64,000 nt of DNA from Arthrobacter sp. AFG20. Its GTDB lineage: Bacteria > Actinomycetota > Actinomycetes > Actinomycetales > Micrococcaceae. Within the stretch, counting starts at the first letter, position 1, and the number at the start of each line of letters is the position of its first letter. Below the pieces are notes generated by a model. That model did no database searches. It had not been told where the DNA came from and saw only the letters and a program-made list of their open reading frames with translations. The stretch is from positions 62,001-126,000 of the forward strand of contig NZ_PJMC01000003.1 in the NCBI RefSeq assembly GCF_002892795.1, read 5' to 3'. Positions 16,433-25,046 of the stretch are shown here, in pieces. The position numbers were made by a program, and so were the translations under genes.

Positions 16433-17431
16433 ATGCCTCTCCCGTACCCGCCCCTCGAGGAACTGCTGCAGGGCGCCCGCGTGGTGGTTCTGCCAATGCG
16501 GGTGAAGTTCCGCGGGATCCTGGAACGCGAAACGCTGCTCCTCCGCGGTCCAGTGGGATGGGGCGAATTTGGCGCGTTCCCCGAGTACGGCGACGCCGAG
16601 GCCTCCCGCTGGCTTGCCGCCGCCATCGAGGCCGGCTGGCAAGGTTTCCCTGAGCCACTGCGGACCAGCATCCCCGTCAACGCCACCGTGCCCGCCATTC
16701 AAGCGGAACGGGTACCGGAAATACTGGCCCGGTTCGGCCGCGTGGACGCCGTGAAGGTCAAGGTGGCAGAACGCGGCCAGACGCTCGACGACGATGCAGC
16801 CCGCGTCGCTGCTGTCCGCGCCGCGCTTCCGGAGGCTGCCATCCGTGTGGACGCCAACGGCGGCTGGGACGTTCCGGCGGCGGTGGAGGCACTGACCCGA
16901 CTGTCCGACGTCGGGCTCGAGTACGCTGAGCAGCCCGTGCCGGAGATCGAGGGCCTGGCGGAGGTGCGCCGGCGGCTCCGCGCGGCGGGCGTGCAGGTGC
17001 TGATCGCGGCCGACGAAAGTGTCCGCAAGGAAGACGATCCCCTCAAGGTGGCGCGGGCCGGTGCGGCAGACCTCCTCGTCGTGAAGGTGGCGCCGCTCGG
17101 GGGAGTCCGGCGCGCGCTGGAATTGGTCGCGCAAGCCGGGATGCCCGCCGTCGTGAGTTCCGCCCTCGATACCTCCGTGGGGATCCGGGCTGGGCTCGCG
17201 CTCGCCGCCGCACTGCCGGAACTGCCCTATGCGTGCGGGCTGGGAACAGTGTCGCTGCTCGCCGCGGATGTGATTACCGAGCCGTTGGTGGCCGACGACG
17301 GCGCCATCACCCTGCGCGATGCCGTCGCCGACGAGGGGCTGCTTGAGCAGTACGCCGCCCCGTCCGAGCGCCGGGAATGGTGGCTCGCCCGGCTCCGCCG
17401 CGCCTACGCCGTTCTGTCCGACCCGGCCTAA
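16433..17431 (+). CDS. menC: o-Succinylbenzoate synthase
   Basis: A 332-residue enolase-superfamily enzyme that dehydrates SHCHC to o-succinylbenzoate in menaquinone synthesis. Active-site residues are visible: the KVKV pair at 108-111, metal ligands Asp140 (RVDANGGW), Glu166 (YAEQP) and Asp194-Glu195 (AADES), and the second catalytic lysine 218 (LLVVKVAPLGG). The SALDTSVG segment is characteristic of MenC. It is separated from menD by a phoX-like gene and two repeat arrays, so it is not in one operon with it. Confidence 0.93.
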   Translation: MPLPYPPLEELLQGARVVVLPMRVKFRGILERETLLLRGPVGWGEFGAFPEYGDAEASRWLAAAIEAGWQGFPEPLRTSIPVNATVPAIQAERVPEILARFGRVDAVKVKVAERGQTLDDDAARVAAVRAALPEAAIRVDANGGWDVPAAVEALTRLSDVGLEYAEQPVPEIEGLAEVRRRLRAAGVQVLIAADESVRKEDDPLKVARAGAADLLVVKVAPLGGVRRALELVAQAGMPAVVSSALDTSVGIRAGLALAAALPELPYACGLGTVSLLAADVITEPLVADDGAITLRDAVADEGLLEQYAAPSERREWWLARLRRAYAVLSDPA

Positions 17432-17445
17432 CCCCCTCCCAACAA

Positions 17446-17594
17446 ACGCGTCCTCAGGTCCTGCGGGCTTTCCCGCGACGCGTCCTCACGTCCTGTCGCG
17501 TTTTCCTGCAACGCTTCCTCACGTCCTGTCGCGGTTTCCTGCAACGCTTCCTCAGGTCCTGCGGGCTTTCCCGCGACGCGTCCTCATCAGCATG
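17446..17594. repeat. Tandem 32-33 bp repeat array (A)
   Basis: Four full units and a fragment start at 17446, 17478, 17511, 17544 and 17576, each beginning ACGC(G/T)TCCTCA and continuing with a GTCCTG core. Units 1 and 4 are identical in the core (GGTCCTGCGGGCTTTCCCGC) and can form a GCGGG/CCCGC hairpin. Units are contiguous, with no unique spacers, so this is not a CRISPR array. It lies between menC and phoX. A related array with the same period is at 19800-20001. Confidence 0.85.
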
Positions 17595-17692
17595 CCGAGT
17601 TCACCGGATCTTCATCTGAGTGTCGGCTTCCGGTTGGCTTTCGCTGGCAGGGTGGCGGTGCCGCAACTAAACCCTTGGAAGGTCTCTCTCCC

Positions 17693-19777
17693 ATGTCTGA
17701 AATCTCCGGACGCAAGTTCGCACTGCTGCCCATGCTCGGCCACACCAAAGGCAAGCGCAGCCCTGTCACCTGCGCGCTCAAATGCGACAACGCTTGCGCG
17801 GGCGACGTCTGCAACACGAGCTCGAACAGCTACTTCCGCGACATTGCCTCCACCACGCTGTCCCGCCGCGCCGCCCTGGGCTTCGGCGCCGCCGGTGCCC
17901 TCGCCGTCGTACTCGGCGGTGCCGTGACGTCCAGTGAGAAGGCCGTTGCCGACGGCGGCACGGGACTGGCTGCCGCCGCGAGGAACGGTTTTGGCCCGGG
18001 CGCGTCCAAGCTGCAGTTCACCGCCATCCCTTCCATTGCGTCCGACGTTGACGCCGTGACGGTGCCGGCAGGATTCACCTGGCAGCCCGTGATCCGCTGG
18101 GGCGACCCGATCTTCAAGGACGCCCCGGCGTTCGAGCTGGGCAACCAGACCGCAGCAGCACAGGAGCGCCAGTTCGGCTACAACAACGACTACTCGGATA
18201 TCCTCGAGATCCCCGGAAGCAAGGGCAGGCGTGCGCTGCTGTTCGCGAACCACGAATACACCAACGAGAACATCATGTTCCCTGCCAGCATGCCCGCAGA
18301 CCAGGTGCGGGCGGTGGGTGCGGCTGCCCACGGCCTGACCGTCGTCGAGTTGGAGCGCAAGAACAAGAACAAGCCTTGGAGCTACGTCCAGGGCGCTCCG
18401 CTGAACCGCCGCTACCTGAACAGCACCCGCTACGAGCTGACCGGACCCGTTGCCGGCTCGGACCTGGTCAAGACCGTGGCCGACCCGGAGGGCCGCTGGA
18501 TCAACGGCACGCTGGGCAACTGTTCCGGCGGAACCACCCCGTGGGGCACCGTCCTCTCGGGCGAGGAAAACTTCAACGGTTACTTCGTCGCTGCGGGTAC
18601 GTCCGCCTCGGACAAGCGCTACGGCCTCACCAACAAGGCCACGGCGCGGCAGTGGGAGCTGGACGATCCCCGCTTCAACGCCACCAACCGTGGCTACGAG
18701 AACGAAACAAACCGCTTCGGCTGGATTGTGGAAGTGGACCCGTTCGACCCCACGTCCACGCCGAAGAAGCACTCATCGCTGGGCCGTTTCAAGCACGAGG
18801 GCGCCAACGTGATCGTGGCCAAGTCCGGCCACGTGGTGGCTTACATGGGTGACGACGAGCGCTTCGACTACCTCTACAAGTTCGTCTCCAAGGCCAAGTA
18901 CCGCGAGGGCGACCGCAAGCACAACATGACGCTCCTCTCCGAGGGCGACCTGTACGTTGCCAAGTTCACCGGCAGCGCCCCGGCCGCGGAGATCGACGGC
19001 AACGGCTCCGTTCCTTCGGACGGCTCCTTCGACGGCACCGGCGAATGGCTGCCGCTGGTGGCCGGCGGCAAGTCCATGGTGGGCGGCATGTCCGTCGAGG
19101 AAGTGCTCGTGTACACCCGATTGGCTGCGGACAAGGTGGGCCCCACCAAGATGGACCGCTGCGAGGACGTCCAGCCCAGCCTGCACACCGGCAAGGTCTA
19201 CGTCGCGTGCACCAACAACTCGGACCGCGGCAAGCCCGGCAAGGAAGGCGCCACCGAGGTCAACCCGCGCAACGAAAACCGCGACGGCCACATCGTCGAA
19301 ATCACGGAGACCGGCGACCAGACCTCCACCAAGTTCACCTGGAACCTGCTGATGGTCTGCGGCGATCCCTCCACCGGCGACGTCACCTACTTCTCCGGCT
19401 TCCCGGCCGACCAGGTCTCGCCGATTTCCTGCCCGGATAACCTGGCCTTCGACTCCGTGGGCAACCTCTGGATCTCCACCGACGGCGCCCCCTCCGGCAT
19501 CGGCAAGGCTGACGGTCTGTTCAAGGTCACCCTGGATGGTCCCGAGCGCGGCCGCGTGGAGCAGTTCCTCGCAGTGCCCCGCGATGCCGAAACCTGCGGG
19601 CCGATCGTCCACGACACCGAGCGCAGCGTTTTCGTTTCCGTGCAGCACCCGGGCGAGGAGGGCACCTTCGAGGCGCCGCACTCCTACTTCCCCGACTACG
19701 TTGCCGCCGGTGCGACTGCCCGCCCGGGTCAGGTGCGGGCTCCCCGCCCGGCCGTGATCCAGGTGTTCCGCTCTTAG
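17693..19777 (+). CDS. PhoX-family phosphatase, Tat-exported (DUF839)
   Basis: A 694-residue protein with a twin-arginine motif (LSRRAALGF, Arg58-Arg59) followed by a hydrophobic stretch, so it should be exported folded. The leader before the Tat motif contains a Cys-rich CALKCDNACAGDVC block, as in other long PhoX-like proteins. The conserved WGTVLSGEENFNGYF segment and VACTNNS block fit the PhoX/DUF839 beta-propeller, which in characterised members is a Ca/Fe phosphatase. GGAAGG upstream of the ATG supports the start at 17693. The gene lies between menC and menD and is bounded by repeat arrays on both sides. No Pho box was picked out in the short upstream region, which is filled by repeats. 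Confidence 0.88.
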   Translation: MSEISGRKFALLPMLGHTKGKRSPVTCALKCDNACAGDVCNTSSNSYFRDIASTTLSRRAALGFGAAGALAVVLGGAVTSSEKAVADGGTGLAAAARNGFGPGASKLQFTAIPSIASDVDAVTVPAGFTWQPVIRWGDPIFKDAPAFELGNQTAAAQERQFGYNNDYSDILEIPGSKGRRALLFANHEYTNENIMFPASMPADQVRAVGAAAHGLTVVELERKNKNKPWSYVQGAPLNRRYLNSTRYELTGPVAGSDLVKTVADPEGRWINGTLGNCSGGTTPWGTVLSGEENFNGYFVAAGTSASDKRYGLTNKATARQWELDDPRFNATNRGYENETNRFGWIVEVDPFDPTSTPKKHSSLGRFKHEGANVIVAKSGHVVAYMGDDERFDYLYKFVSKAKYREGDRKHNMTLLSEGDLYVAKFTGSAPAAEIDGNGSVPSDGSFDGTGEWLPLVAGGKSMVGGMSVEEVLVYTRLAADKVGPTKMDRCEDVQPSLHTGKVYVACTNNSDRGKPGKEGATEVNPRNENRDGHIVEITETGDQTSTKFTWNLLMVCGDPSTGDVTYFSGFPADQVSPISCPDNLAFDSVGNLWISTDGAPSGIGKADGLFKVTLDGPERGRVEQFLAVPRDAETCGPIVHDTERSVFVSVQHPGEEGTFEAPHSYFPDYVAAGATARPGQVRAPRPAVIQVFRS

Positions 19778-19799
19778 GCTCCTTCTGGTTCTGTACCAA

Positions 19800-20001
19800 A
19801 CGCTTACTCACATCTGGTCGGGCTTTTCCCGACGCTCCATCAGATCCTGCCGCTTTTCGGTCGACGCGTCCTCACTTTCCTTGGGAAAGTGAGGACGCGT
19901 TGGCGCTTGACCGGCAGGATGTGAGGACGCGTTGGTGGTTAACCGGAAGGATGTGAGGAAGCGTTGGTGGTGTGGTTAACCGGAAGGATGTGAGGAAGCG
20001 T
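19800..20001. repeat. Inverted 32-bp repeat array (B) with 37-bp central palindrome
   Basis: Three plus-oriented units start at 19800, 19832 and 19864. At the centre, ACGCGTCCTCACTTTCC (19864-19880) is followed by TTG and its perfect reverse complement (19884-19900). Minus-oriented units then end at 19900, 19932, 19964 and 20001 (GTGAGGA(C/A)GCGT each). The period is 32 bp on both sides, with 37 bp for the last. The unit ends match array A at 17446. The central 17-bp stem should terminate phoX transcription. The array ends 54 bp before menD. Confidence 0.85.
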
Positions 20002-20055
20002 TTGGTGTTTGGCGGCAGGATCTGATGGAGGGTCTGTTGGTGGCAGACTGGTTCG

Positions 20056-21864
20056 GTGACTTCGCACGAACCCACTGAGCCGTCCGCATACACCATCGGC
20101 ACCCCTGCAGACCCTGCCGGCACTGCCCAACCGGAGCAGCAACCGGCAGCTTCCACGGCCAACCCCGAACCCACGCTGACGTCCATGGCTTCCGCACGGA
20201 TTGCCGTCGCGACGCTGCTCGACGGCGGCATCCGCTACGTCGTTGTAGCCCCGGGTTCGCGGTCCGCCCCTATGGCTTACGCACTGGCAGAGGCCTCGGC
20301 GGCGGGGAAAGTCGAATTGCTGGTCCGGATCGATGAGCGTTCGGCGGGCTTCACAGCACTCGGCCTGGCCCTGGCCACCGGCGCACCGGTGGCCGTGCTG
20401 ACGACGTCGGGGACCGCCGTCGGGAATCTCCTCCCCGCGGTGATGGAGGCCAACCACGCCGCCGTACCGCTGGTGGTGCTCTCGGCCGACCGCCCGGAAG
20501 AGTTGCGCGGCACAGGCGCGAACCAGACCACCGTCCAGCTCGACCTCTTTGGCGAGCATGTCCGCTTCGCCGTGGACATTCCCGCCGGCGAGAGTCCGCA
20601 GCGTGCGGTGGAAACATCGCTTGCCGCTGCGACGGGTGCCTTCGAGGACACACCGCCGGGACCGGTACAGCTCAACCTCGCCTTCCGCGACCCTTTGGTG
20701 CCCGGGACGGGGGAGCGGCTGCCCGAACAGCGCGGCCACGGAACCTTCCGGATCGGCACCGAACCGCTCACCATGACCCTCGATCCCGCCCCGGCTGACC
20801 TTCCGGAACGGCACACCGTGGTCCTTGCCGGGCACGACGCCGGTCCGGTCGCCGAGGCGTTCGCCCGCGCCCACGGGCTGCCGCTACTGGCCGAGCCGTC
20901 GTCCAACTCCCGTTTCGGGCCCAACGCCGTGGGACCCTACCGCCTGCTGCTGGAGCACTTCGGCCCGGACTCGGCGCTGCCCATCGAGCGTGCCGTGGTG
21001 TTCGGGCGCCCCACGCTTTCCCGGCCAGTGTCGGCGCTGCTGGCCCGGACGGACATCCCGGCAGCCCTGTATGAGCCGGTGCCGGTCGCCTGGTACGAGC
21101 CGGGGCGGCGCCGGGAAACGCCGATCGCCAGCCTGGCTGAACTCGCCGAGTTCGCCGGCCGGGGCTCGTCCGCCTGGCTCGACGCCTGGCTGCTCGCAGG
21201 CGCCGCGGCCCAGCATGCCGTCGACGGCATACTTGCCGCGGCAGAGGCCGCCACCGGTCCCGCCGTCGGCTCCCTGGTCTGGCAGCACGCCCGCGGCCAG
21301 CTGGTCCTCGGCTCATCGAACGGCATCCGCGACGTCGACCTGGCCGGCCAGCCCGCACACGAGCCGTACGCAACGGTCTTCGCCAGCCGGGGCCTCGCCG
21401 GGATCGACGGCACCATCTCCACCGCCACCGGCATCGCCCTGGGCGGCCACCAGGAAACCACCCTGCTGCTCGGTGACGTCACCTTCCTGCACGACGCCGG
21501 CGGCCTCTTCCTCGGCGCAGGCGAGGAACAGCCGCAGCTGCGCATCGTCGTGCTCAACGACTCTGGCGGGGCCATCTTCAGCCTCCTGGAACACGGCGCA
21601 GTCGCCGGGTCCGGCGGCTACGGAGACGCCGTCGAACGCCTCTTCGGCACCCCGCACTCGGTGGACATCGCGGCACTCGCCGCAGCGTACGGCGTCGGAC
21701 ACTGCTCCGTGAGTACGACGGCGGGACTCGCCGAGGCGCTGGCCGCACCGTTCCCGGGACGCACCATCATCGAGGTGCGCACGGACCGGCACGAACTCCG
21801 CGCCCTGCATGGCAGGATCAAGGCTGCAGTAGGTTCGGCGGTGGCCGGGGTGCTTGCCGGCTAG
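20056..21864 (+). CDS. menD: 2-Succinyl-5-enolpyruvyl-6-hydroxy-3-cyclohexene-1-carboxylate synthase
   Basis: A 602-residue thiamine-diphosphate enzyme that joins isochorismate and 2-oxoglutarate in menaquinone synthesis. The N-terminal Pyr domain shows VVVAPGSRSAPMAYAL and LTTSGTAVGNLLPAVMEA with the catalytic glutamate region, the C-terminal PP domain shows GLAGIDGTISTATGIALG and LLLGDVTFLHDAGG, and VVLNDSGGAIFSLLEH follows. The chosen GTG gives about 43 residues before the conserved core, a little longer than usual; an internal ATG at codon 44 is the alternative. Next to repeat array B. Confidence 0.94.
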   Translation: MTSHEPTEPSAYTIGTPADPAGTAQPEQQPAASTANPEPTLTSMASARIAVATLLDGGIRYVVVAPGSRSAPMAYALAEASAAGKVELLVRIDERSAGFTALGLALATGAPVAVLTTSGTAVGNLLPAVMEANHAAVPLVVLSADRPEELRGTGANQTTVQLDLFGEHVRFAVDIPAGESPQRAVETSLAAATGAFEDTPPGPVQLNLAFRDPLVPGTGERLPEQRGHGTFRIGTEPLTMTLDPAPADLPERHTVVLAGHDAGPVAEAFARAHGLPLLAEPSSNSRFGPNAVGPYRLLLEHFGPDSALPIERAVVFGRPTLSRPVSALLARTDIPAALYEPVPVAWYEPGRRRETPIASLAELAEFAGRGSSAWLDAWLLAGAAAQHAVDGILAAAEAATGPAVGSLVWQHARGQLVLGSSNGIRDVDLAGQPAHEPYATVFASRGLAGIDGTISTATGIALGGHQETTLLLGDVTFLHDAGGLFLGAGEEQPQLRIVVLNDSGGAIFSLLEHGAVAGSGGYGDAVERLFGTPHSVDIAALAAAYGVGHCSVSTTAGLAEALAAPFPGRTIIEVRTDRHELRALHGRIKAAVGSAVAGVLAG

Positions 21865-22242
21865 GAGCTGGAACTGGCCCGGCGGGCCGCCCAAAACTCC
21901 CGGTAATGCAGAACTGCCCTGGGGCTACTGGCCTAACCGGTGGCACCTAGCGTCTTTCGCCGCGGATCCGGTGCCGCGACCGGGACCCGGTCCCGCGACG
22001 CGGCTCCGGCCCCTGGACGCGGGTCCGGCCCCGCGACCGGGATTGTGAGGCGAGACGCGCACATGCGGGTGTCCCCAGGTCACATCGGTGTCTTCAGGCA
22101 AGGTCCCTGTCCTCAGCAGTTTCAGCACCGGGCCGAAAATGCGTCCTGAGCCAGGAACGGTGTGCTTCATACGGCAGGAGATTGTCCACATAGGCGTAAC
22201 TGGCCCTTCAGCGGCAGCAAGTCAGCGTGGAACTCTGTCCGC
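21865..22242. other. GC-rich spacer with short internal repeats
   Basis: A 378-bp spacer between menD and the AbiEi-like gene. From about 21965 to 22045 it is built of variants of CCGCGACCGGGA, including the near-palindrome ACCGGGACCCGGT. The rest (22050-22240) shows nothing recognisable. Frames crossing it are low-complexity and have no ribosome binding site. Confidence 0.45.
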
Positions 22243-23241
22243 ATGACGACACTTCCCCGGCTGATTCTGACCAAGAACTTGACCCGTATCGGAGCCAACC
22301 CGCGTCCGCTGTCGGCTGATGCCAAATCGGGCAGACTGGTGCGCATCCGGCAGGGCGTTTATGTTGATGCGGCGGCATGGAACGGGTTGCAGGGATCGGA
22401 GCGGTACAGGCTTCGGATTGAGGCCGTGGCCGAGACCTGCATGGCTCCCACGATCTTTTCCCATCACTCTGCAGCGTCGCCGTGGGGCGTGCCAACCATT
22501 CAGCGGGGCCAGCCGGTTCACGCCTTAACAACTTTCCATGGCGGCGGCCGGTCCCGGGCAGGCGTACGGCGCCACCTGGTTGACCCCGAAAGAATCGATG
22601 CCGAGGAACTGGATGGGCTCCTGGTCACGTCGCGCATCACAACCGTGCTTGATCTCGCGGCGTTCGTTCCGTTCGCCGAGGCACTCGTGCCACTGGATCA
22701 CGTGCTCAAGCCTGACGACGCGCGGGGCTTCGCGGCCCTCAGCAAGGAGCAGTTGCTCGCCGCGCTGCCGGGTCGATATGTCCCGGCTTTTGAAAGGCGG
22801 GTACGAATTGCCATCGAGTTAGCCGACTCAGCGGCGGGCTCTGCCGGAGAATCGTACAGCCGCGGCCTAATTCACGCGGCCGGTTTCGCCCCGCCGGCCC
22901 TGCAGTATGAGCTGCGGGATCCAACAGGACGGGTGGGCTACTCAGACTTTTACTGGGCGGAGAGCCGAACGGTGGGGGAGTTCGACGGCATCGCCAAGTA
23001 CCAGAAGCCCGAATTCCTTAAGGGGCGCACGCCGGGGCAGGCGGTGGTCGACGAGAAGATGCGCGAGGATCGCATCCGGGCAACGGGCCGCAACGTGGTC
23101 CGGTGGGTGTGGGCCGACCTGTGGTCGCCGGGCGAATTGGAACGAAAACTGTCGGCGGCGGGGGTGCCGCGCCGTCGTCGTTCCTCCCAGGGACAGGCAA
23201 ATGATGCCGAGACACCGAAACGGTCCGGGGACACCCGATAA
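22243..23241 (+). CDS. AbiEi-type HTH protein with Vsr-like nuclease fold (copy A)
   Basis: A 332-residue protein. The N-terminal part (to about 70) resembles the AbiEi antitoxin winged helix, with the typical LVRIRQGVYVDAAAW turn. The C-terminal third has a PD-(D/E)XK layout: YSDFYWAE, then GEFDGIAKY giving E-x-D-x3-K, and a REDRIRATGRNVVRWVW strand-helix seen in DUF559/Vsr-like proteins. Such genes are common and often solitary in actinobacteria; no AbiEii-type toxin gene is next to it. The ATG at 22243 was chosen because the AbiEi domain starts about 6 residues later. The last codons form one arm of an 18-bp inverted repeat. Another protein of this architecture is at 31222-32061. Confidence 0.75.
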   Translation: MTTLPRLILTKNLTRIGANPRPLSADAKSGRLVRIRQGVYVDAAAWNGLQGSERYRLRIEAVAETCMAPTIFSHHSAASPWGVPTIQRGQPVHALTTFHGGGRSRAGVRRHLVDPERIDAEELDGLLVTSRITTVLDLAAFVPFAEALVPLDHVLKPDDARGFAALSKEQLLAALPGRYVPAFERRVRIAIELADSAAGSAGESYSRGLIHAAGFAPPALQYELRDPTGRVGYSDFYWAESRTVGEFDGIAKYQKPEFLKGRTPGQAVVDEKMREDRIRATGRNVVRWVWADLWSPGELERKLSAAGVPRRRRSSQGQANDAETPKRSGDTR

Positions 23242-23264
23242 TGAGCGTCCCCGGACCGTTTCGG
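23215..23264. terminator. Very strong hairpin spanning the stop codon
   Basis: A perfect 18-bp inverted repeat (CCGAAACGGTCCGGGGAC at 23215-23232 and its complement at 23247-23264) with a 14-base loop that contains the stop codon of the AbiEi-like gene. The left arm encodes part of the protein's C-terminus. It lies between converging genes and probably terminates both ways, although it has no T-run. Confidence 0.7.
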
Positions 23265-23265
23265 C

Positions 23266-23322
23266 GTCCTGCTTGCGTTCCCGGGTCCTGCGAGCGTTCC
23301 CGCGTCCTGCGAGCGTGCCGGT
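23266..23322. repeat. Three 19-bp tandem repeats
   Basis: Units start at 23266, 23285 and 23304, each beginning GTCCTGC and continuing (T/A)GCGTTCCCG or close to it. The unit GTCCTGCGAGCGTTCCCG is near-identical to the core of array A at 17446 (GTCCTGCGGGCTTTCCCG), so this is a shorter-period member of the same repeat family. Confidence 0.75.
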
Positions 23323-23342
23323 GTTGCCTGGGTGGGAGGAGC

Positions 23343-24146
23343 TTACTCCGCGATCTCGATGTGCGTCGGGTCCAGCACGCGGCGGAGGAATTCCTTGGTG
23401 CGGCCCTGGGTGGGGGACGAGATGACGTGTTCGGCCACCCCTTCCTCGACCACCACGCCGCCGTCCATGAACACCACGCGGTCCGCGACTTCGCGGGCGA
23501 AGCCCATCTCGTGCGTCACCACGAGCATGGTCATGCCTTCCTTGGCCAGGTTCCTCATGACCGAGAGCACGTCGCCCACGGTTTCAGGGTCGAGAGCCGA
23601 GGTGGGCTCGTCGAAGAGCATCAGCTCGGGGTCCATGCTCAGCGCGCGGGCGATGGCCACACGCTGCTGCTGGCCGCCGGAGAGCTGGTCCGGGAACCGG
23701 TCCGCGAGGTGCCCCAGCCCCACGCGCTCAAGGTTGGCGCGGGCTATCTTGTCCGCTTCGGCCTGCGGGCGCTTCAGCACCTTGGTCTGGGCGATCGTGC
23801 AGTTGCGCAGCGCGTTGAGGTGCGGAAACAGGTTGAACTGCTGGAACACCATGCCCACTTTGCGGCGCATCTTGTCGATGTCCACGTCCGGGTCGGTGGC
23901 ATCGAAGCCGCCCACGTGGATGCTGCCTTCATTGGGCTGTTCCAGTAGGTTGACGCACCGCAGCAGGGTGGACTTGCCGGAACCGGACGGACCGATCAGG
24001 CACACCACTTCGCCCGGCGCGACGTCCAGGCTGATGCCCTTGAGGACCTCGTTGGAGCCGTACGATTTGCGCAAATCCTTGATGGCCACACCGGCGGCGT
24101 GGACGCGCCCGCTCTGGGTGCGGGAGTGAATTTCGACGTCGTTCAT
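23343..24146 (-). CDS. Polar amino-acid ABC transporter, ATP-binding protein
   Basis: A 267-residue ATPase of the GlnQ/HisP family. Walker [10 protein letters not shown] is at about 50-58, the signature LSGGQQQR and Walker [13 protein letters not shown] follow, and the [18 protein letters not shown] segment is typical of amino-acid transporters. The ATG at 24146 follows the permease stop by 11 bp; the much longer frame to 24578 overlaps the permease and is a shadow. Last gene of the binding protein-permease-ATPase operon, which powers import of a polar amino acid, probably glutamine or glutamate. Confidence 0.93.
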   Translation of the reverse strand: MNDVEIHSRTQSGRVHAAGVAIKDLRKSYGSNEVLKGISLDVAPGEVVCLIGPSGSGKSTLLRCVNLLEQPNEGSIHVGGFDATDPDVDIDKMRRKVGMVFQQFNLFPHLNALRNCTIAQTKVLKRPQAEADKIARANLERVGLGHLADRFPDQLSGGQQQRVAIARALSMDPELMLFDEPTSALDPETVGDVLSVMRNLAKEGMTMLVVTHEMGFAREVADRVVFMDGGVVVEEGVAEHVISSPTQGRTKEFLRRVLDPTHIEIAE

Positions 24147-24157
24147 GACTTCCCTGC

Positions 24158-24949
24158 CTAACGCTTGGTCCGCGCGGAGCGGCTTTCGAACTTCCGGGCC
24201 AGGAGGCTCAGCGGGATGGTGACCACGAGATAGAACGCGCCGGCCACGAGGAGCGGAGTGAGTCCTGCACCGAGGCTGGAGATGCCGTCGCGGCCAAACT
24301 TGGTGAGTTCGTACTGCGCCGCCGTCAGGCCCAGCACGTAGATCAGCGATGAGTCCTTGGTCAGCAGGATGACCTCGTTGGTCAGCGGCGGGAGGACAAT
24401 CCTGAAAGCCTGCGGGATGACGATCGTGACCATGGCCCGCCACTGCGGCATGCCCAGTGACCGCGCGGCTTCCATCTGGCCCTTGGGCACGGCCTGCAAC
24501 CCGGCACGAAGCGTCTCGGCGATGTAGGCGGCCGCCACCATGCCCAGTGAAACCATCACCACGACGGCCACGTTCCACTGGACACCGAACGCGAGCGGGA
24601 CGCCGTAGCCGAAGGCGATGAAGACCAGCAGCGCCGGGATGCCGCGGAAGAACTCAATGTAGCCCGTGGCGATCCAGCGGTACAACGGGAAGCTGGAGAG
24701 CTTCATGAGGGCCAGCAGCAGGCCCCCGGACAGGCCCACGATGAACCCCAGGAACGTGTAGATCAGGGTGTTTTTCAGGCCCGAGAAGAAGATGTCCGGG
24801 AACATCGGTCCGATCTTGCCGAAGTTGAAGACGTTGGTGGTGAGGGTCTTCCAGTCGGTGGCCAGGATCAGTGCGGCCACGGCCACAACGAAAATCCCTG
24901 CCTGGACGTACAGACTTACTCTGGCCCGCTGTCGTGCGGTCATTGCCAT
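24158..24949 (-). CDS. Polar amino-acid ABC transporter, permease
   Basis: A 263-residue inner-membrane permease with about five helices. The EAA-loop region reads [20 protein letters not shown], followed by [16 protein letters not shown], the hallmark of the HisMQ/GlnP family. The N-terminus ([16 protein letters not shown]) is basic and cytoplasmic. Only one permease gene is present, so the transporter should work with a permease homodimer. It lies between the binding protein and ATPase genes on the same strand. Confidence 0.93.
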   Translation of the reverse strand: MAMTARQRARVSLYVQAGIFVVAVAALILATDWKTLTTNVFNFGKIGPMFPDIFFSGLKNTLIYTFLGFIVGLSGGLLLALMKLSSFPLYRWIATGYIEFFRGIPALLVFIAFGYGVPLAFGVQWNVAVVVMVSLGMVAAAYIAETLRAGLQAVPKGQMEAARSLGMPQWRAMVTIVIPQAFRIVLPPLTNEVILLTKDSSLIYVLGLTAAQYELTKFGRDGISSLGAGLTPLLVAGAFYLVVTIPLSLLARKFESRSARTKR

Positions 24950-25046
24950 GGTGTACTCACATTCGTTTTGCGCAGTGGAGGCCCCGCACGGACTGCTGAA
25001 CAGATCCCGGACGAGGCCCCTGCCGCGTAGGTGTCAGGCGCGCCGG

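Noticed and set aside
17446..17594. Possible CRISPR array
   Set aside because: Units are contiguous 32-33 bp repeats without unique spacers, and no cas genes are present.
19864..19900. Phage attachment site
   Set aside because: The palindrome belongs to a repeat array and there is no integrase or tRNA nearby.
23343..24578. 411-residue form of the amino-acid ATPase
   Set aside because: The extension is antisense-like and overlaps the permease gene; the ATG at 24146 starts the ATPase domain at the usual place.
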